This document shows, piece by piece, positions 33,279-45,221 of a stretch of DNA of 64,000 nt. A program made the position numbers and the translations under genes. A model generated the notes under the pieces. The model searched no databases. It was not told the DNA's origin and worked only from the letters and a program-made list of their open reading frames with translations. The stretch is from NCBI GenBank assembly GCA_945643635.1, contig CALZFC010000042.1, positions 3,041,001-3,105,000 on the forward strand, written 5' to 3'. Origin of the DNA: Allodiplogaster sudhausi. Its lineage: Eukaryota > Nematoda > Chromadorea > Rhabditida > Diplogasteridae. The stretch's first letter is position 1. Each line of letters begins with the position of its first letter.

Positions 33279-36183
33279 CTCTGCTCTCTTTCATTCTCAT
33301 GTTGCATACCTTGCAATGCATAAAGCGTCATCACTTGTAAGGACTCTCCTTTGCTGACCTCGACGGGTTCTCTCCCCGTGTGTTTACCTCGTGATAAGCC
33401 ACAAGATAGAAACACGTGTCGAATTGGCAAACCAGCCTGTTCTGGTTATTCGCTTGTGAAGCTGTTTGTGGTCCGCAGCTCTCTGCTTTTGGTAGATTGT
33501 TGTAAGATGTTCTTTACGAATTAAATTTAGCAGTAGTAACCACTGTTCTTGTATACTAAGGGAGGTTAGATCATTAAGCTGATATAAATTTTCTTCTTCT
33601 TTCCATTCATATCTTCCCATTATTTTACTTCCGCGATCTACAAGTGTCTTTGAAGTCAGTTTAATGAAATATTTGTGTTTAACGACCAGCATGGCTGTCC
33701 TTGACTTAATGCCCCCGGGGCCGAAATGCTTCCACATTTCTAATTGAACAGGGGATAAAGAAGCAGAAGTCTGACTCTCTTTCCCTAGTTTCTCTTCTCT
33801 CGTTCTTTCTCCTTCCACCTCACCTTGACTTCATATGCCGCAGATGTCACTTTGTATGTGCCCTCTGACCCGCCCCCAATCCCCCTTGGCTGTCCTACTT
33901 GCCTGACTCCGAGCTTGGTCTTCTGTCATTAGCGGTCTGGCCAGCAATAGCTCAACTCCGACAGATTAAGCTGGTTCCTTGCTCCTTTCGCGAGTCAGCC
34001 CTGTCACTTCTTTCTTTGGGTTTTTTTTTAATTATTAGTTATTTGCTTTTTCTTTACTCATCTCCCTCTCCTCCCGCTCTCTTTCTCTCTCTTCTCCCTC
34101 TTTCTCTTTCTCTTTCTCTTTCTCTCCCTCTCTCGCTCTCCTCTCTCTTTCTCTTTCTAGCTGATTTCAGAGTGGCCTCTGGCGCTGGGCGGCTCCGCCG
34201 TTGCCGTCGTACGGATCTTCTTTGTCCGGCTCGGCGGTGGCAGTCTCGCGAGTCGCAGGGGGAAGACCTGGTAAGATATGATGTTATACCAGAGTGAACT
34301 TGATCTACTGAACTAAATGAGAGTATCATTGATCCTTTTCGTTTTCCTCCCTCTTGTCCAATCCCTCCCTCCTCTCCCTCCCTTGTCCCTCTCACAGTTG
34401 CATGTCTTCATGGTTGTGCACGAGTCGGTATTGTATCCTCCTCCACAATGCTTCTCCGCCTTCTCTTGGCCTACAAACAGAGCTCGTCCTGCAATGACTG
34501 AACGCTTGCATTTGTTCTGCTTCTTGTTCTTCTTTTGCTTCCCTTCCCCTCCCCTCTCTGCTCTTCTCCCTCCCTCCCTCTCTCTCTCTCCCTCACTCTC
34601 TCCCTCTCTCTCTCTCTCGCTCTCTTTCTCTCTAATGCACACAATGCACTGTGGTCTCTACTCCATTCTTCTCCCCCTTCGTCTTTGAAGTCAGAATGAG
34701 GGAGAGATGTAGTGTGACTGCCGCAGGCACTAATTTTCTTTCTCTTTCTCTCTCCTCTCTGTGCTCCTTAGCTCCACTTCTAATCTTTGTCTCCCTTTTT
34801 CACTCCCTCATCTCATTCATGCCCAGTATTGCTTTGAATGTGAAGAGGGCAACAACTGAGTTGCCATTTGCCCTCTTTTCTATTTGCTTGCCTAATCAAC
34901 AATGAGGTGCGTAGTCAGCGGTTGGATCTCCCACGCCAACACAAACTGAACTTTCTTTCTCTGCCTCTCTCTCTCTCTCCTTCTTTCTCTCGCTTCTCTT
35001 TCTCTCCCCCTCTATTAATCATACTCCTTTTGCACTGTTTTTCTCCATCCATTCGCTTGTCGCTGCAGTCAAGTGTCTCTGCCTATCTGCTAAATCCCGC
35101 TCTGCACTTGTCCCTATCCTGCGCAATCTTCATTCCCATCAGTCTCGTGCGGTGTTTAGCCATTGATATTAGGCAGTTTCGAGGAATAACTTTCCGATTG
35201 CTTGTCATGCTTCTCCGGTCATCAAGTATTCCAGTTAGAACGGCGAATTAAGATTACATCAACCTGCTTTCCTCTTCTCATTCTCGAGCATTTTTTCTAT
35301 CTGTATACTGATCTCGAAATGATTCCTACTCATTTCCTGAAGTTGAGCTTGATTTGTTTGTGGGACCGGCGAGGCCCAGAATAACCTCCCCTTTCACATT
35401 CATAGCTCGATTTTTAAACTTTAATTTCCCGTTCTGATTTTCTCTCCTCTTATCGTTAAGAACAGATGGCTTGAGACGAAGACCGAATAAAAAGGAACAG
35501 CTGATAGCCTCTGGAAGGTAAAGTTCTGGTGAGGAGAGAGAAAGAGGAATATCTTCCCCCTCCTTTGACTTCTTTCTTCGTGGAGACAAGATGTGAAACT
35601 TGGGCGAAAATCCCATGCATTCGTTGCAATGCATTACATTCTTTGAATGGCAGCTTGACCAAGGAAGAGAGAGAAAAAGAGGGCGCTGAGATGACAAGAG
35701 AGTGAAAGAGATGGAGAGAAGGACGCGCCTGAAATGGCTTGTCAGATATTTAGAAGGCTGGCGCGAAGAGTGGATGAACACCGGCTTACTTGGCTGATAA
35801 AATTAGACCAATATTTCTCCTTTATGGTGACTAACATTGCCCAAGGCACAGCCTTCTTCCCTCTTATCCAAGGTGTTTTGTGTTCTCCCGAGTAACCTCG
35901 TGTCAGGTATTTACTGGACTTGTGCTGAAAGTCGGACCTCCTTATCATCCTAGTGCTACCTTTATTTATATCGTATTCCTCAGTGATTGTCAGATTCTCC
36001 CTGTTCATTGCTTATGTCATCTAAGCAGGCGACCATAACTATTCAGCTGAATATATTGATTTCTAGCTAGTTTAACAGGCTTTTCTATTTTCGTTCAGAA
36101 TTTAACAACTTTTTATTTACCTATTTTTCAATTATCGTTGAATTATTTTTTACTCTCTTTTTATTTTATTATGATGATCCCTC
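33095..36183. other. gene-free pyrimidine-rich region
   Basis: Repeated CT-rich stretches (33239-33275, 34066-34160, 34558-34634, 34738-34760, 34963-35010) and no exon with balanced codon use or domain similarity on either strand. Open frames here are Leu/Ser/Pro low complexity on one strand and Arg/Glu on the other. Confidence 0.6.
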
Positions 36184-37440
36184 TGCAGAATTGGTCCTCG
36201 CCTTCTTCTCGCTCTCCCTCTCTGTCCCTCGTTCTCTCTCTCTCCCCTTCTCTCATTCTTCTCGCTCTCCCTCTCTGTCCCTCGTTCTCTCTCTCTCCCC
36301 TTCTCTCATTCTTCTCGCTCTCCCTCGTTCTCTCTCTCTCTCCCCTTCTCTCATTCTTCTCGCTCTCCCTCTCTGTCCCTCGTTCTCTCTCTCTCTCCCC
36401 TTCTCTCATTCTTCTCGCTCTCCCTCTCTGTCCCTCGTTCTCTCTCTCTCTCCCCTTCTCTCATTCTTCTCGCTCTCCCTCTCTGTCCCTCGTTCTCTCT
36501 CTCTCTCCCCTTCTCTCATTCTTCTCGCTCTCCCTCTCTGTCCCTCGTTCTCTCTCTCTCTCCCCTTCTCTCATTCTTCTCGCTCTCCCTCTCTGTCCCT
36601 CGTTCTCTCTCTCTCCCCTTCTCTCATTCTTCTCGCTCTCCCTCTCTGTCCCTCGTTCTCTCTCTCTCCCCTTCTCTCATTCTTCTCGCTCTCCCTCTCT
36701 GTCCCTCGTTCTCTCTCTCTCCCCTTCTCTCATTCTTCTCGCTCTCCCTCTCTGTCCCTCGTTCTCTCTCTCTCTCCCCTTCTCTCATTCTTCTCGCTCT
36801 CCCTCTCTGTCCCTCGTTCTCTCTCTCTCTCCCCTTCTCTCATTCTTCTCGCTCTCCCTCTCTGTCCCTCGTTCTCTCTCTCTCCCCCCTTCTCTCATTC
36901 TTCTCGCTCTCCCTCTCCGTCCCTCGTTCTCTCTCTCTCCCCTTCTCTCATTCTTCTCGCTCTCCCTCTCTGTCCCTCGTTCTCTCTCTCTCTCCCCTTC
37001 TCTCATTCTTCTCGCTCTCCCTCTCTGTCCCTCGTTCTCTCTCTCTCTCCCCTTCTCTCATTCTTCTCGCTCTCCCTCTCTGTCCCTCGTTCTCTCTCTC
37101 TCTCCCCTTCTCTCATTCTTCTCGCTCTCCCTCTCTGTCCCTCGTTCTCTCTCTCTCTCCCCTTCTCTCATTCTTCTCGCTCTCCCTCTCTGTCCCTCGT
37201 TCTCTCTCTCTCCCCTTCTCTCATTCTTCTCGCTCTCCCTCTCTGTCCCTCGTTCTCTCTCTCTCCCCTTCTCTCATTCTTCTCGCTCTCCCTCTCTGTC
37301 CCTCGTTCTCTCTCTCTCCCCTTCTCTCATTCTTCTCGCTCTCCCTCTCTGTCCCTCGTTCTCTCTCTCTCCTCTTCTCTCATTCTTCTCGCTCTCCCTC
37401 TCTGTCCCTCGTTCTCTCTCTCCCCTTCTCTCATTCTTTC
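36184..37440. repeat. 53/55-bp minisatellite, about 23 tandem copies
   Basis: Almost perfect tandem repeats of a pure-pyrimidine unit containing TCTCATTCTTCTCGCTCTCC and CTCTCTGTCCCTCGTTCTC. Copies differ mainly by one CT dinucleotide, giving 53- and 55-bp versions, plus one truncated copy near 36320-36345 and a few substitutions (CTCCGTCC near 36915, TCCTCTTC near 37370). Because the strand has almost no A, all three plus-strand frames stay open, creating spurious frames of 429 and 569 codons; neither is a real protein. Confidence 0.95.
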
Positions 37441-38068
37441 ACGCAAGTGCTCTGCTGCATCTCTCCCTTGCAGGCGTTAACGGGCAAAGTGTTTGCTGTT
37501 CCATTTTTTTCTCTCGCGAACACCCTTTTATCCATCTCTATTTTCTCTTTTCTGCATCATCTCACCCCTCTGAGAAAAGGAGTCCTCACTTTCTATCTCT
37601 GTCTTTCTCTCCTTCCTTCCGAATTCTCTTCGCCTTCTTTTCATTTCTCTATTCCACGCCTAGGGGCACCTGTTTTCTCTGCTTCAGTCATTTCTTTGCT
37701 ATCTGCCGTCACTCTTCTACTCTAATTGTCTTGCTTTCGCCCAGCATCCCTCTCTCTCTCACTCACTCACTGTCTCTCTCTCTTTCTCTCTCTCCCCTAC
37801 TTCCGCCCATTCCTTTCCATGTGAAACTCTCTCCCACGCCTCCGTAAAATGCAAGAGCAGGATGGATATAGAAACTTGAAGAAGGCAGAAGTCCCTTCAG
37901 CATCTTTTACTTCCAGACTCTGCAGTTCGGGTTCCTCTGAAGTTCTGGAGACCATCCACGGAGTCTGCCAGCATAGGCTTCTTCACGATGAGTAGTAAAG
38001 GTGTGCATGTTTGGCTGTGCCTGACTTGGCTGTGCCTGACTATGTGTTGAACTGTCCTTCCAGATTGG
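37441..38068. other. pyrimidine-rich upstream region of KLHL8
   Basis: CT-rich DNA ending in a short direct repeat (TTGGCTGTGCCTGAC twice, about 38008-38042) and an acceptor CCTTCCAG just before the KLHL8 start exon. That implies a 5'UTR intron or a trans-splice site. Confidence 0.45.
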
Positions 38069-41000
38069 ATGCCTCCCTCTGAAGCGGGACCCAGCAGTGG
38101 CTTCTCTTCTCTTTCTGCTCACTCCTCTCTCGTCTGCTCTGCTGATCTGGTCTTCGAATTCACGGACCGCCATCTCTCCGCAGCTGTACTCGCTCACATG
38201 AATGAACTACGTAACGAAGTCAGTGCATTGGAAAAAAAAGGTTATGAAGAGAGGCAGCGTGCTCCCATTATCATATAGTATTTTTAATTTTTGAAATTAA
38301 TTTGTACGGGTTTTGTTAGCATCTTGGAATATTGTTTGAGTTTTTCACTTTTATTGGCAGATTATGACCGTATTTAAGAATGTGTATGACTTAAGGGTAA
38401 TCTGTGCGACGTGGAGCTGGAAGCGGAAATGGACGGCAATTCGAGTGGCACAATCCAAGCGCACCGAGTTGTCTTGGCTGCTGCCATCCCCTACTTCCGT
38501 GCCATGTTCAACTCGCAGATGAAGGAGACCACGCAGAAGAAGATCGCCATTTCTGTACGCTCTTCTTTCCACTTCTTGTTTACTTTTTTTCTTGGATTCA
38601 AAGCGAGCTTCCGTTTTTGAAGTGTTTAGCAATCTAAAATCCTTGATGGACAGGACATTTCGCTGCACTCGCTGCAACAAATCGTAGACTACGTCTACAC
38701 TTCTCGTATTACCATCACGGCTGAGAATGTCCAGCAACTTCTCTTTGCAGCTTCCATTCTTCAGGTTAGTTCGTGCTCCTAAATGGAACTTCTCATCTTG
38801 AGTGCTCCGATCTCCTTTGCCTTTTTAGGTGGATCGCGTGGTTCATGAATGCGAGAAGTTTCTCTCCGATCTCCTGACAACCCAGAATTGCCTGGCAATT
38901 CGAACTTTTGCTGAGCAGCACAATTGTGGCAGCCTTCTGTCTTCTATCGATAACTTCGCCCTCGAACACTTTTCGGTATAATCCTTCGTTTACTTATTCA
39001 TCGTAGTTTTTCTCCATGTCTCACAATCTTCTTCTACAGGAACTCCGCAAGCTGGTTGAGTTCAGAACAATTCCCTTCACTCATCTTCGTGATCTCATCA
39101 AAAGATCTGACTTGAACGTCAATTCTGAGCAGGAGGTCCTTTCTTTTAATCTTATCTTTTTGAAGATTCCATAATCTTAAGATTGGCTGCAGGTGTTCGT
39201 GACAGTTCTGGATTGGGTGAGCGAGGACCCTGAGGGTCGCCGTCGCTTCCTTCCTGATCTTCTTCGCCTTGTTCGTCTCACTCAACTCTCACCTCTCTTC
39301 CTCAAGAAAACTGTTATCGAACATCCTCTCATTCGGGTTTCTTTTAACTTCTTTTTTACGTTACAAACTAAGATCCTTGAAATCGAAATATCGCTAAATC
39401 ACATGCTAATCCACTCTTCAATTTATATTTCTCTCGAAGAATTGGTGAGGCTCTGAGAATAAAGTGAAAGGAGTTTATTGCTGCAGGCCGATCACTCGTG
39501 CATTGAATTGGTTGCATTGGCCATGGTGGAGATGGTGGCAGGGACTGAGAAGCAAGAAGTCGAAGAAGGGGCCAGCAGTTGCAAAGTCAACGAGGAGAAG
39601 AGCAAGGACTACGGGCCGAGTGGAAGAGAGAACAAGGCATGCTATTTCTACTCCTTTGCATGTCGTCTTGTTATCAAGGAGAATCAGGGTACTGTAGATG
39701 ATATGCGGGACAGAACATGACATGAGGGACAGAGTACTGTAGGTGATATGCGTAGATGGACAGGACATGGAGTACTGTTACCGGAATAATTTGAGGCTTC
39801 CTCGTCCAGCAGTGATGACTTGAGCAACCGAATGACAGCCTTCTCCCCTCATACCCTCCGCCCCCTCTCTCCCTCCAACTCTCCTCTTCGACCTCGCAAG
39901 AGCAATGCTGGTGTCATCTTCTGTGTCGGTGGACGAGGTCAGTGCATTCTTCATTTACTGGAAACATCCACAAATATGTAATTATGTTAAATGTGGCTTG
40001 GACTGAAGGGGACTCTTGTAGAATAATGTTACTATTATTACATTCTTTTCTGTTTAATTTGTCCTCTTTCCTTGTAAACAGGAACTGCGGGGGATCCTTT
40101 CCGCTCTGTGGAAGCTTACGACTGGCGCCGTAACTGCTGGTTCCACATCACAGAGATGACCACTCAGAGACGCCATGTCGGAGTCGTCTCTTCGCAGGGA
40201 AAACTGTTCGTAAATCACGCCTTTTCTACATTCTTTTATTATTTTAAAAATGCCCCAAACAATTATTAATTCTCTAGTTTTGCAATCGGTGGTCATGATG
40301 GCAGCAACCATCTCTCGACTGCTGAATGTTACGATCCCGCACAGAAGATGTGGATTACGGTAGGGAGCTTCTTTCTTAAAACAAAGAAATGATGTGGAAA
40401 AGGCGTGTTCAGCTAGCATCGATGAGAACTTGTCGTCGCGGAATAGCAGTGGGTGCACTGGAAGGAGCTCTCTATGCTGTGGGAGGCCTTGACGATGCGG
40501 CGTGCTTCCCGGTTATTGCATTTTCCTTCCATTTAATAGGTCTATCTATGCCATTGCTGTCTAAAACAAGTACTTATTACTGAAAACCTCTTTGTTCTGT
40601 TGCAGACAGTGGAGAGATACGATATCGAGTCGAATTCGTGGTCATCAGTGGCTAAGATGTGCGTGCAGAGGGGCGGGGTGGGCGTGGCTGCCTTGGGCCG
40701 TTATCTCTATGCTGTGGGAGGGAATGATGGCACTTCCTCACTCGACTCTTCCGAGAGATACGATCCCCATCTCGACAAGTGGAAGCTTGTTGCCAAGATG
40801 AACAATCGAAGGTCAATCTCTCTTTCTCTCTCTCTTTCTCTCTCTCTCTATCTCACTCTCACTCTCTTTCTCTCACTCTCACCCACTCCGGTTCATATAA
40901 GACACTCTTTCCCTGCAGAGCTGGTGCGGGTGTCACTGTCCTGGATGGCTACCTCTATGCCATTGGTGGTTTCGATGATAACGCGCCACTGACCACCTGC

Positions 41001-41105
41001 GAGAGATACGATTCAGATCGGAATGAGTGGACGCAGTTGGCACCGATGAGTTGTCCTAGAGGTGCTTTCACCTTCTCTCTCTCCCTCTCTCCCTCTCTCT
41101 CTCGT

Positions 41106-41140
<35 letters not shown>

Positions 41141-41437
41141 ATTTCTCCCTCTCTAATTCTCTATCTCTAAGGTGGAGTGGGCGTGGCAGCGATGGCCGGT
41201 CTCGTGTACGCAATCGGAGGCCACGACGGCCTTCGTTATCTGCAGAGTGTGGAGGCGTACGACCCGGTGCGGAATGAGTGGCGCCCAGTGGCTGACATCC
41301 ACGAGTGCCGCGCGGGTGCGGGAGTGGCGTGGAGTGATGTCAAGGTCTCCCAGCTTCTCCGCCCGGCCGCTTCCCAATCCTCTAGCCACCACGACTCTGG
41401 ATGTGCTCCCCATGCTGCTAACAGTCCTTGTGTCTAG
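38069..41437 (+). CDS. KLHL8: Kelch-like protein 8 (BTB-BACK-Kelch, CUL3 substrate adaptor)
   Basis: Substrate adaptor for CUL3 ubiquitin ligase. Fourteen exons: 38069-38218, 38396-38554, 38654-38764, 38829-38975, 39040-39135, 39193-39336, 39487-39636, 39796-39937, 40082-40205, 40278-40359, 40413-40511, 40606-40811, 40919-41061, 41172-41437; total 2,019 nt (672 aa) in perfect phase. BTB: NLCDVELEA...AHRVVLAAAIPYFRAMF. BACK: LAIRTFAEQHNC...NVNSEQEVFVTVLDWV. Six Kelch repeats follow, with VIFCVGGRG, GDPFRSVEAYD, KLFAIGGHDGSNHLS, ALYAVGGLDDAACFP, VERYDIES, AVGGNDGTSSLDSSERYDPH, LYAIGGFDDNAPL and YAIGGHDGLRYLQSVEAYDP. These match human KLHL8 much better than KLHL18 or KLHL20. A serine-rich linker (39487-39937) separates BACK from Kelch, and one junction (39636/39796) uses a GC donor. 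Confidence 0.94.
39690..39775. repeat. imperfect direct repeat in KLHL8 intron
   Basis: GTACTGTAGATGATATGCG recurs as GTACTGTAGGTGATATGCG about 45 bp later, each followed by GGACAG-containing sequence. Confidence 0.6.
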
Positions 41438-41955
41438 TCTTCTCTTCTTTCTCTCTTCCTTACACAGAGTAACAACTGAATTTAACCAGAAGAATGGGTA
41501 TGACCGTGCATAGTCTCTTTCCTCTTTGTCCAAGTCATTGAATGGGTGCGCTTGAATCTGTTTGGCTTGTACTTCTTCTTGTGCTTTGTTCTTCTTTGTA
41601 CTCCTCATTTCTTCGTCACTTCACCCTCTAACATTCCTTTCCGTTTCCTTGTTCATCTTCAAGGAAGCTGCAAATACGAAGCACGGGAATAATGTTCAAT
41701 TGCGATCAAAATACCCGGTTATTGTTTGTCCACATGTTTGAGGAAAGATTTCCCTCGTTCATTCGCTTTATTTTGTTTATTTGGCCCACTAATCGGTGAT
41801 ATCTTTGGATCTGAAGATGACTAGTGCATTTTTGCTTCCTTATTCTGTGCATTTGTCATCGTCCCTGCCTTTCATTTTTACCCTTTACATTTTCACTTTT
41901 TGGATCTTGCTAACAGAAAATTATTCCCTATCACGAAATGACGTCCCAATATATG

Positions 41956-41993
<38 letters not shown>

Positions 41994-42593
41994 TCTCTCT
42001 CTCTCTGTCATGCTACGTTGCCTCACAGTCAGGTTAACCAATCTCTTGCGATCGTCATATTTCGCTGCGTTTGACCATGCTATGTTCGTAACAGTAATGA
42101 AAAAGAATAAAAATACTGATAAGGATAGTAGAAGTCGATTATTTACCTAACCTGTGAAGATGGACTTGTTGACGTTATTCCTTAAAATAGAGTTGGAGAA
42201 AGAACCATTTGTATATTTGCTTAGTCTGCTGCAAAAGATAATTTTATATACTTCTTATGAATATCTTTTCTGTGTGTGTTCCGTCGACTGTAATATGTAT
42301 AAAATGTTTAATCTTTCATTCTTTCACGCAAGCATTCGCGGTTAGCGCTGATGTATTACAGCGGATGACTTCGAGAATGGAAGGGCACACATGAAAAGTG
42401 CTAGCTAGATATTGGAATGTGTACTATTTGGTTTTGAGCGATCCGTCTATTCAATTAAGAACCGTTGATTTATGGGAAAAATGTAATATGGAAAACAGCA
42501 AGAGTATTGAAATTGAAGGTGACATGAAACGATTATCATTCCAGTCCAAGTCGTCTACCGAGAGAGGCCGGCTTCTTCCCAGCTCTGAGGGCC
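41438..42593. other. intergenic region KLHL8 to PTP-like gene
   Basis: About 1.15 kb with a CT tract (41957-42007) and AT-rich sequence. A short plus-strand frame at 42398-42607 overlaps the next start but joins no splice partner in phase, so no gene is called. Confidence 0.5.
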
Positions 42594-44136
42594 ATGTCCA
42601 CCCCTGAATGGGATGAGGTTGCTCTGACTTCCCTCCCGCTCTCTATCTTTCTCTCAGTGTCTATTTCTGCCATCTCTGCTATCTCCAGAATGACCTCTCA
42701 ACTCCTCGCGTCCAAGCGAGATCCGCTTGCATTGCAGCAGTCGTCGGAATTCTTCTCTTTATTCTGGCTGGTAAGTACTCTTCCCTTCCTCTCGCCATGC
42801 ATTCTTCTCCACTCCATTCTCTTCTCAGCAATCGTCATGGGTGAACGTCGTATTAAGGCTTCAATGAAGCGTACAAGTGCCTTTCTCTCCCGTCTTCGTG
42901 CTGCTCACGAGAAGGAGAACCAGGCGACAGCTAGCTTGAAGGGTAGATGAGAGAGGAGAGAGAAAGAGAGGAGATAGAAAAAGACTCACGTAGATAGAAC
43001 GAGCAAAGCACATACGTCGATAGTACTAGACTGTCTCTTCCGCAACAGTCTTCCTGTCACAGATTGTAATTACGAGTTACATAATCTCTGTTCAGAGGTT
43101 GCTGAAAGCTTGATGTCATGGTTCTCGCCAAATCAAACAAATCTCGATACAATGATCATGGGTCTGGTAAGAGCAAGAGTAAAGAGAGAAGAAGAGTGGA
43201 GAGAGCAGAAGAAGAAGAGTGGAGAGAGCAGAAAAAGAAGAGTGGAGAGAGCAGAAGAAGAATAGTGGAGAAGAGACAATGTAATCGCGAAGCATTGTAG
43301 ATAAAGGCGCACAACTTAATGCACGAATACTGCGTAGACATCACGAAGAACAGCAAGGAGCCATGCAGGCAGGGAGCCCTTTCCCATTCTCGCTTTCCGT
43401 CCGCCGCTTTCTCCTTCTGCATAGTGCATTTATTGTAATCACAGATTCGCAATTTTTAATTATCAGAAAAGGCCTTCCACTGCTGGCGTCGAACACCCGT
43501 CTCAAGGACAGCAACGGACAACCGATTCCCTTTCACGCCAGCCGCATCGACAAGCTCGAACCCTTCATTGCCTGTGCAGTTAGCTAGAGAAACTGAAAAT
43601 GAGAGAGAAAGAGAGAGGGCGAGAGAGATAGATAGATGAGAGAGGGGGGAAGAATAGGAAGAAAACAAGACGCTCTTCTTTACAGTGCCCGCTGAAGCGT
43701 GAGCGTAGTATCTTCTGGGAGATGATCGTGAGAGAGAAAGTCGGAGTCATCGTTATGCTCGCGTTCGTTGAAGAGGTTTCTGAGAAGTAGCTTTCCAAAT
43801 TCCTCCACCCCTCTTTCTCTTCCTTTTCCTCTCTCTCCCTTCCTCTTTCTTTCAGGGAATCTCGAAGCCAGATGCAAAGAATAAGAGTGATCCCGAAGTG
43901 GACACTTCCATCATCTACTTTCCGGAAACTACCAATCGAAGCGACGTCTTCATTGGCAAGACATCCGACGGCCGAGGCGAGATTCGAGTCGAGGCAACTT
44001 CCATCCACCGAACTCATGTTTCTTTCCTTCCTCTCCTTCTCTCCCTCTCGTCATCTCTCTTTCTCTCTCTTTATCCCCTCTTATTCTCGCTCCGTCCTCC
44101 CTATGTATCTCCTCTTCGCTCCGTCCTCCCTATGTA

Positions 44137-44180
<44 letters not shown>

Positions 44181-45221
44181 GTGTGTCCCTCTCTCACCCT
44201 TTCCCCCCCCCTCTCCAAAGTTGATTCCTTGAGGCGATGCGCCGTGATCTTCTGGTGACGATGACCCACGGCAATTCCTCGACTGTCCATTCGGTCGTCC
44301 ACTACCACTTCTCTGACATCTCTCGCTTCTCTCGCAAGGAGAAGCTCGTAGAATTGGGGGTGCGTTTCGGTAGGGATAACGAAAGTTGAGAGATGCAAAG
44401 AGAGAAAAGAATGAGAGAAGGAATTAAAGAGAGAGAGAGAGAGTCAGAGACAAAGAGAAGGAAAGTGAGTTGCAGACATTCCTGGACGACTTCCTTCACC
44501 GACATGTCGAGGGCGACTACAGACACCTCAACTTCGGCACTTCTGATGAAGGTTGCTGTAGAACGTTCAAGGGGGTATTGATAAGGGGAATGAGCTAGAG
44601 AGAGAGAGAGATAGAGATAGAAAGAAAAACATTCTTTTCTTCAGCTGCCACTAGCATAGTGGTGCATGACATCACGGGGCAGCATCGCACGGCGGCGTTT
44701 CTCTTCGTTTCGATGATCGTGAGCCGAATCGTGAAAGAACAAACGAACCGAGCGGACCCCGCTAAAATCTTCAAGAAGATCCAGGAGGCACGTCGCGACT
44801 GCTTCAACCACTCATATGTCAGATGCACCCTTTTCAGCCAGAACTCCCTCTCTCCTCTTTTACTGTCCCTTTTTCAATCAGAACTCATTAGGCTGTCCTC
44901 TTCGGCTGCCGCCTCCTTCTTTTCGTTCTCGCCTCTCGTCTCCCTCCGAATGTGGACTTCTCGCTTGCGGTTCTCCAATACATCAAGGACCTCGACAATA
45001 GAATTGCGTCAGCTTCTATGATACTTAAAGTGGTCAAAACAGTCGTTTCTTTACTGCCTGACCTTTTGTGTGGCTGAAGTAAGTTCGAGTAAGTTCCTCT
45101 GGCATGTTGCAGTGACTTCGACCTGAAGTACATGACTTTTCTGTCGAGGGACGAGCCCGCGGCCGCAGTTGACGACGCCAAGTCTGCCTCTCGCAGGTCC
45201 GTCCGCATCACGAAAAAGTAG
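42594..45221 (+). CDS. membrane-anchored receptor-type tyrosine phosphatase-like protein, catalytically dead
   Basis: Thirteen exons, 440 aa: 42594-42617, 42689-42770, 42829-42942, 43096-43166, 43301-43368, 43467-43578, 43686-43775, 43856-44017, 44234-44359, 44476-44551, 44645-44817, 44892-45007, 45113-45221. A short N-terminus is followed by one hydrophobic span (IAAVVGILLFILA, about residues 22-37), a basic charged segment (GERRIKASMKRTS), then a PTP domain: ITKNSKEPCRKGLPLLASN, RIDKLEPFIACACPLKRE, FWEMIVREKVGVIVML. Catalytic elements are degraded: the P-loop HCxxGxGRT reads VHDITGQHRT (Cys to Asp) and WPD reads FSD (HYHFSDIS). Hence probably a pseudophosphatase binding partner. The tail is Lys/Arg-rich (SASRRSVRITKK). 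The intron after 43368 needs a GC donor. Nearest relatives are probably nematode PTP-like receptor families; I do not recognise a specific orthologue. Confidence 0.82.
43196..43272. repeat. tandem purine-rich repeat, ~30-bp unit, about 2.5 copies
   Basis: GTGGAGAGAGCAGAAGAAGA recurs with small changes at about 30-bp spacing within the intron 43167-43300. Confidence 0.75.
44141..44178. repeat. CT microsatellite in intron of the PTP-like gene
   Basis: Perfect (CT)n tract between exons 43856-44017 and 44234-44359, preceded by a 27-bp direct repeat (CTCCGTCCTCCCTATGTATC twice, about 44090-44135). Confidence 0.85.

Noticed and set aside
36138..37847. Open frames of 569 and 429 codons on the plus strand
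   Set aside because: They are translations of the pyrimidine-only minisatellite; lack of A on that strand prevents stop codons. Composition is almost only Ser, Leu, Pro, Arg, Phe and Val.
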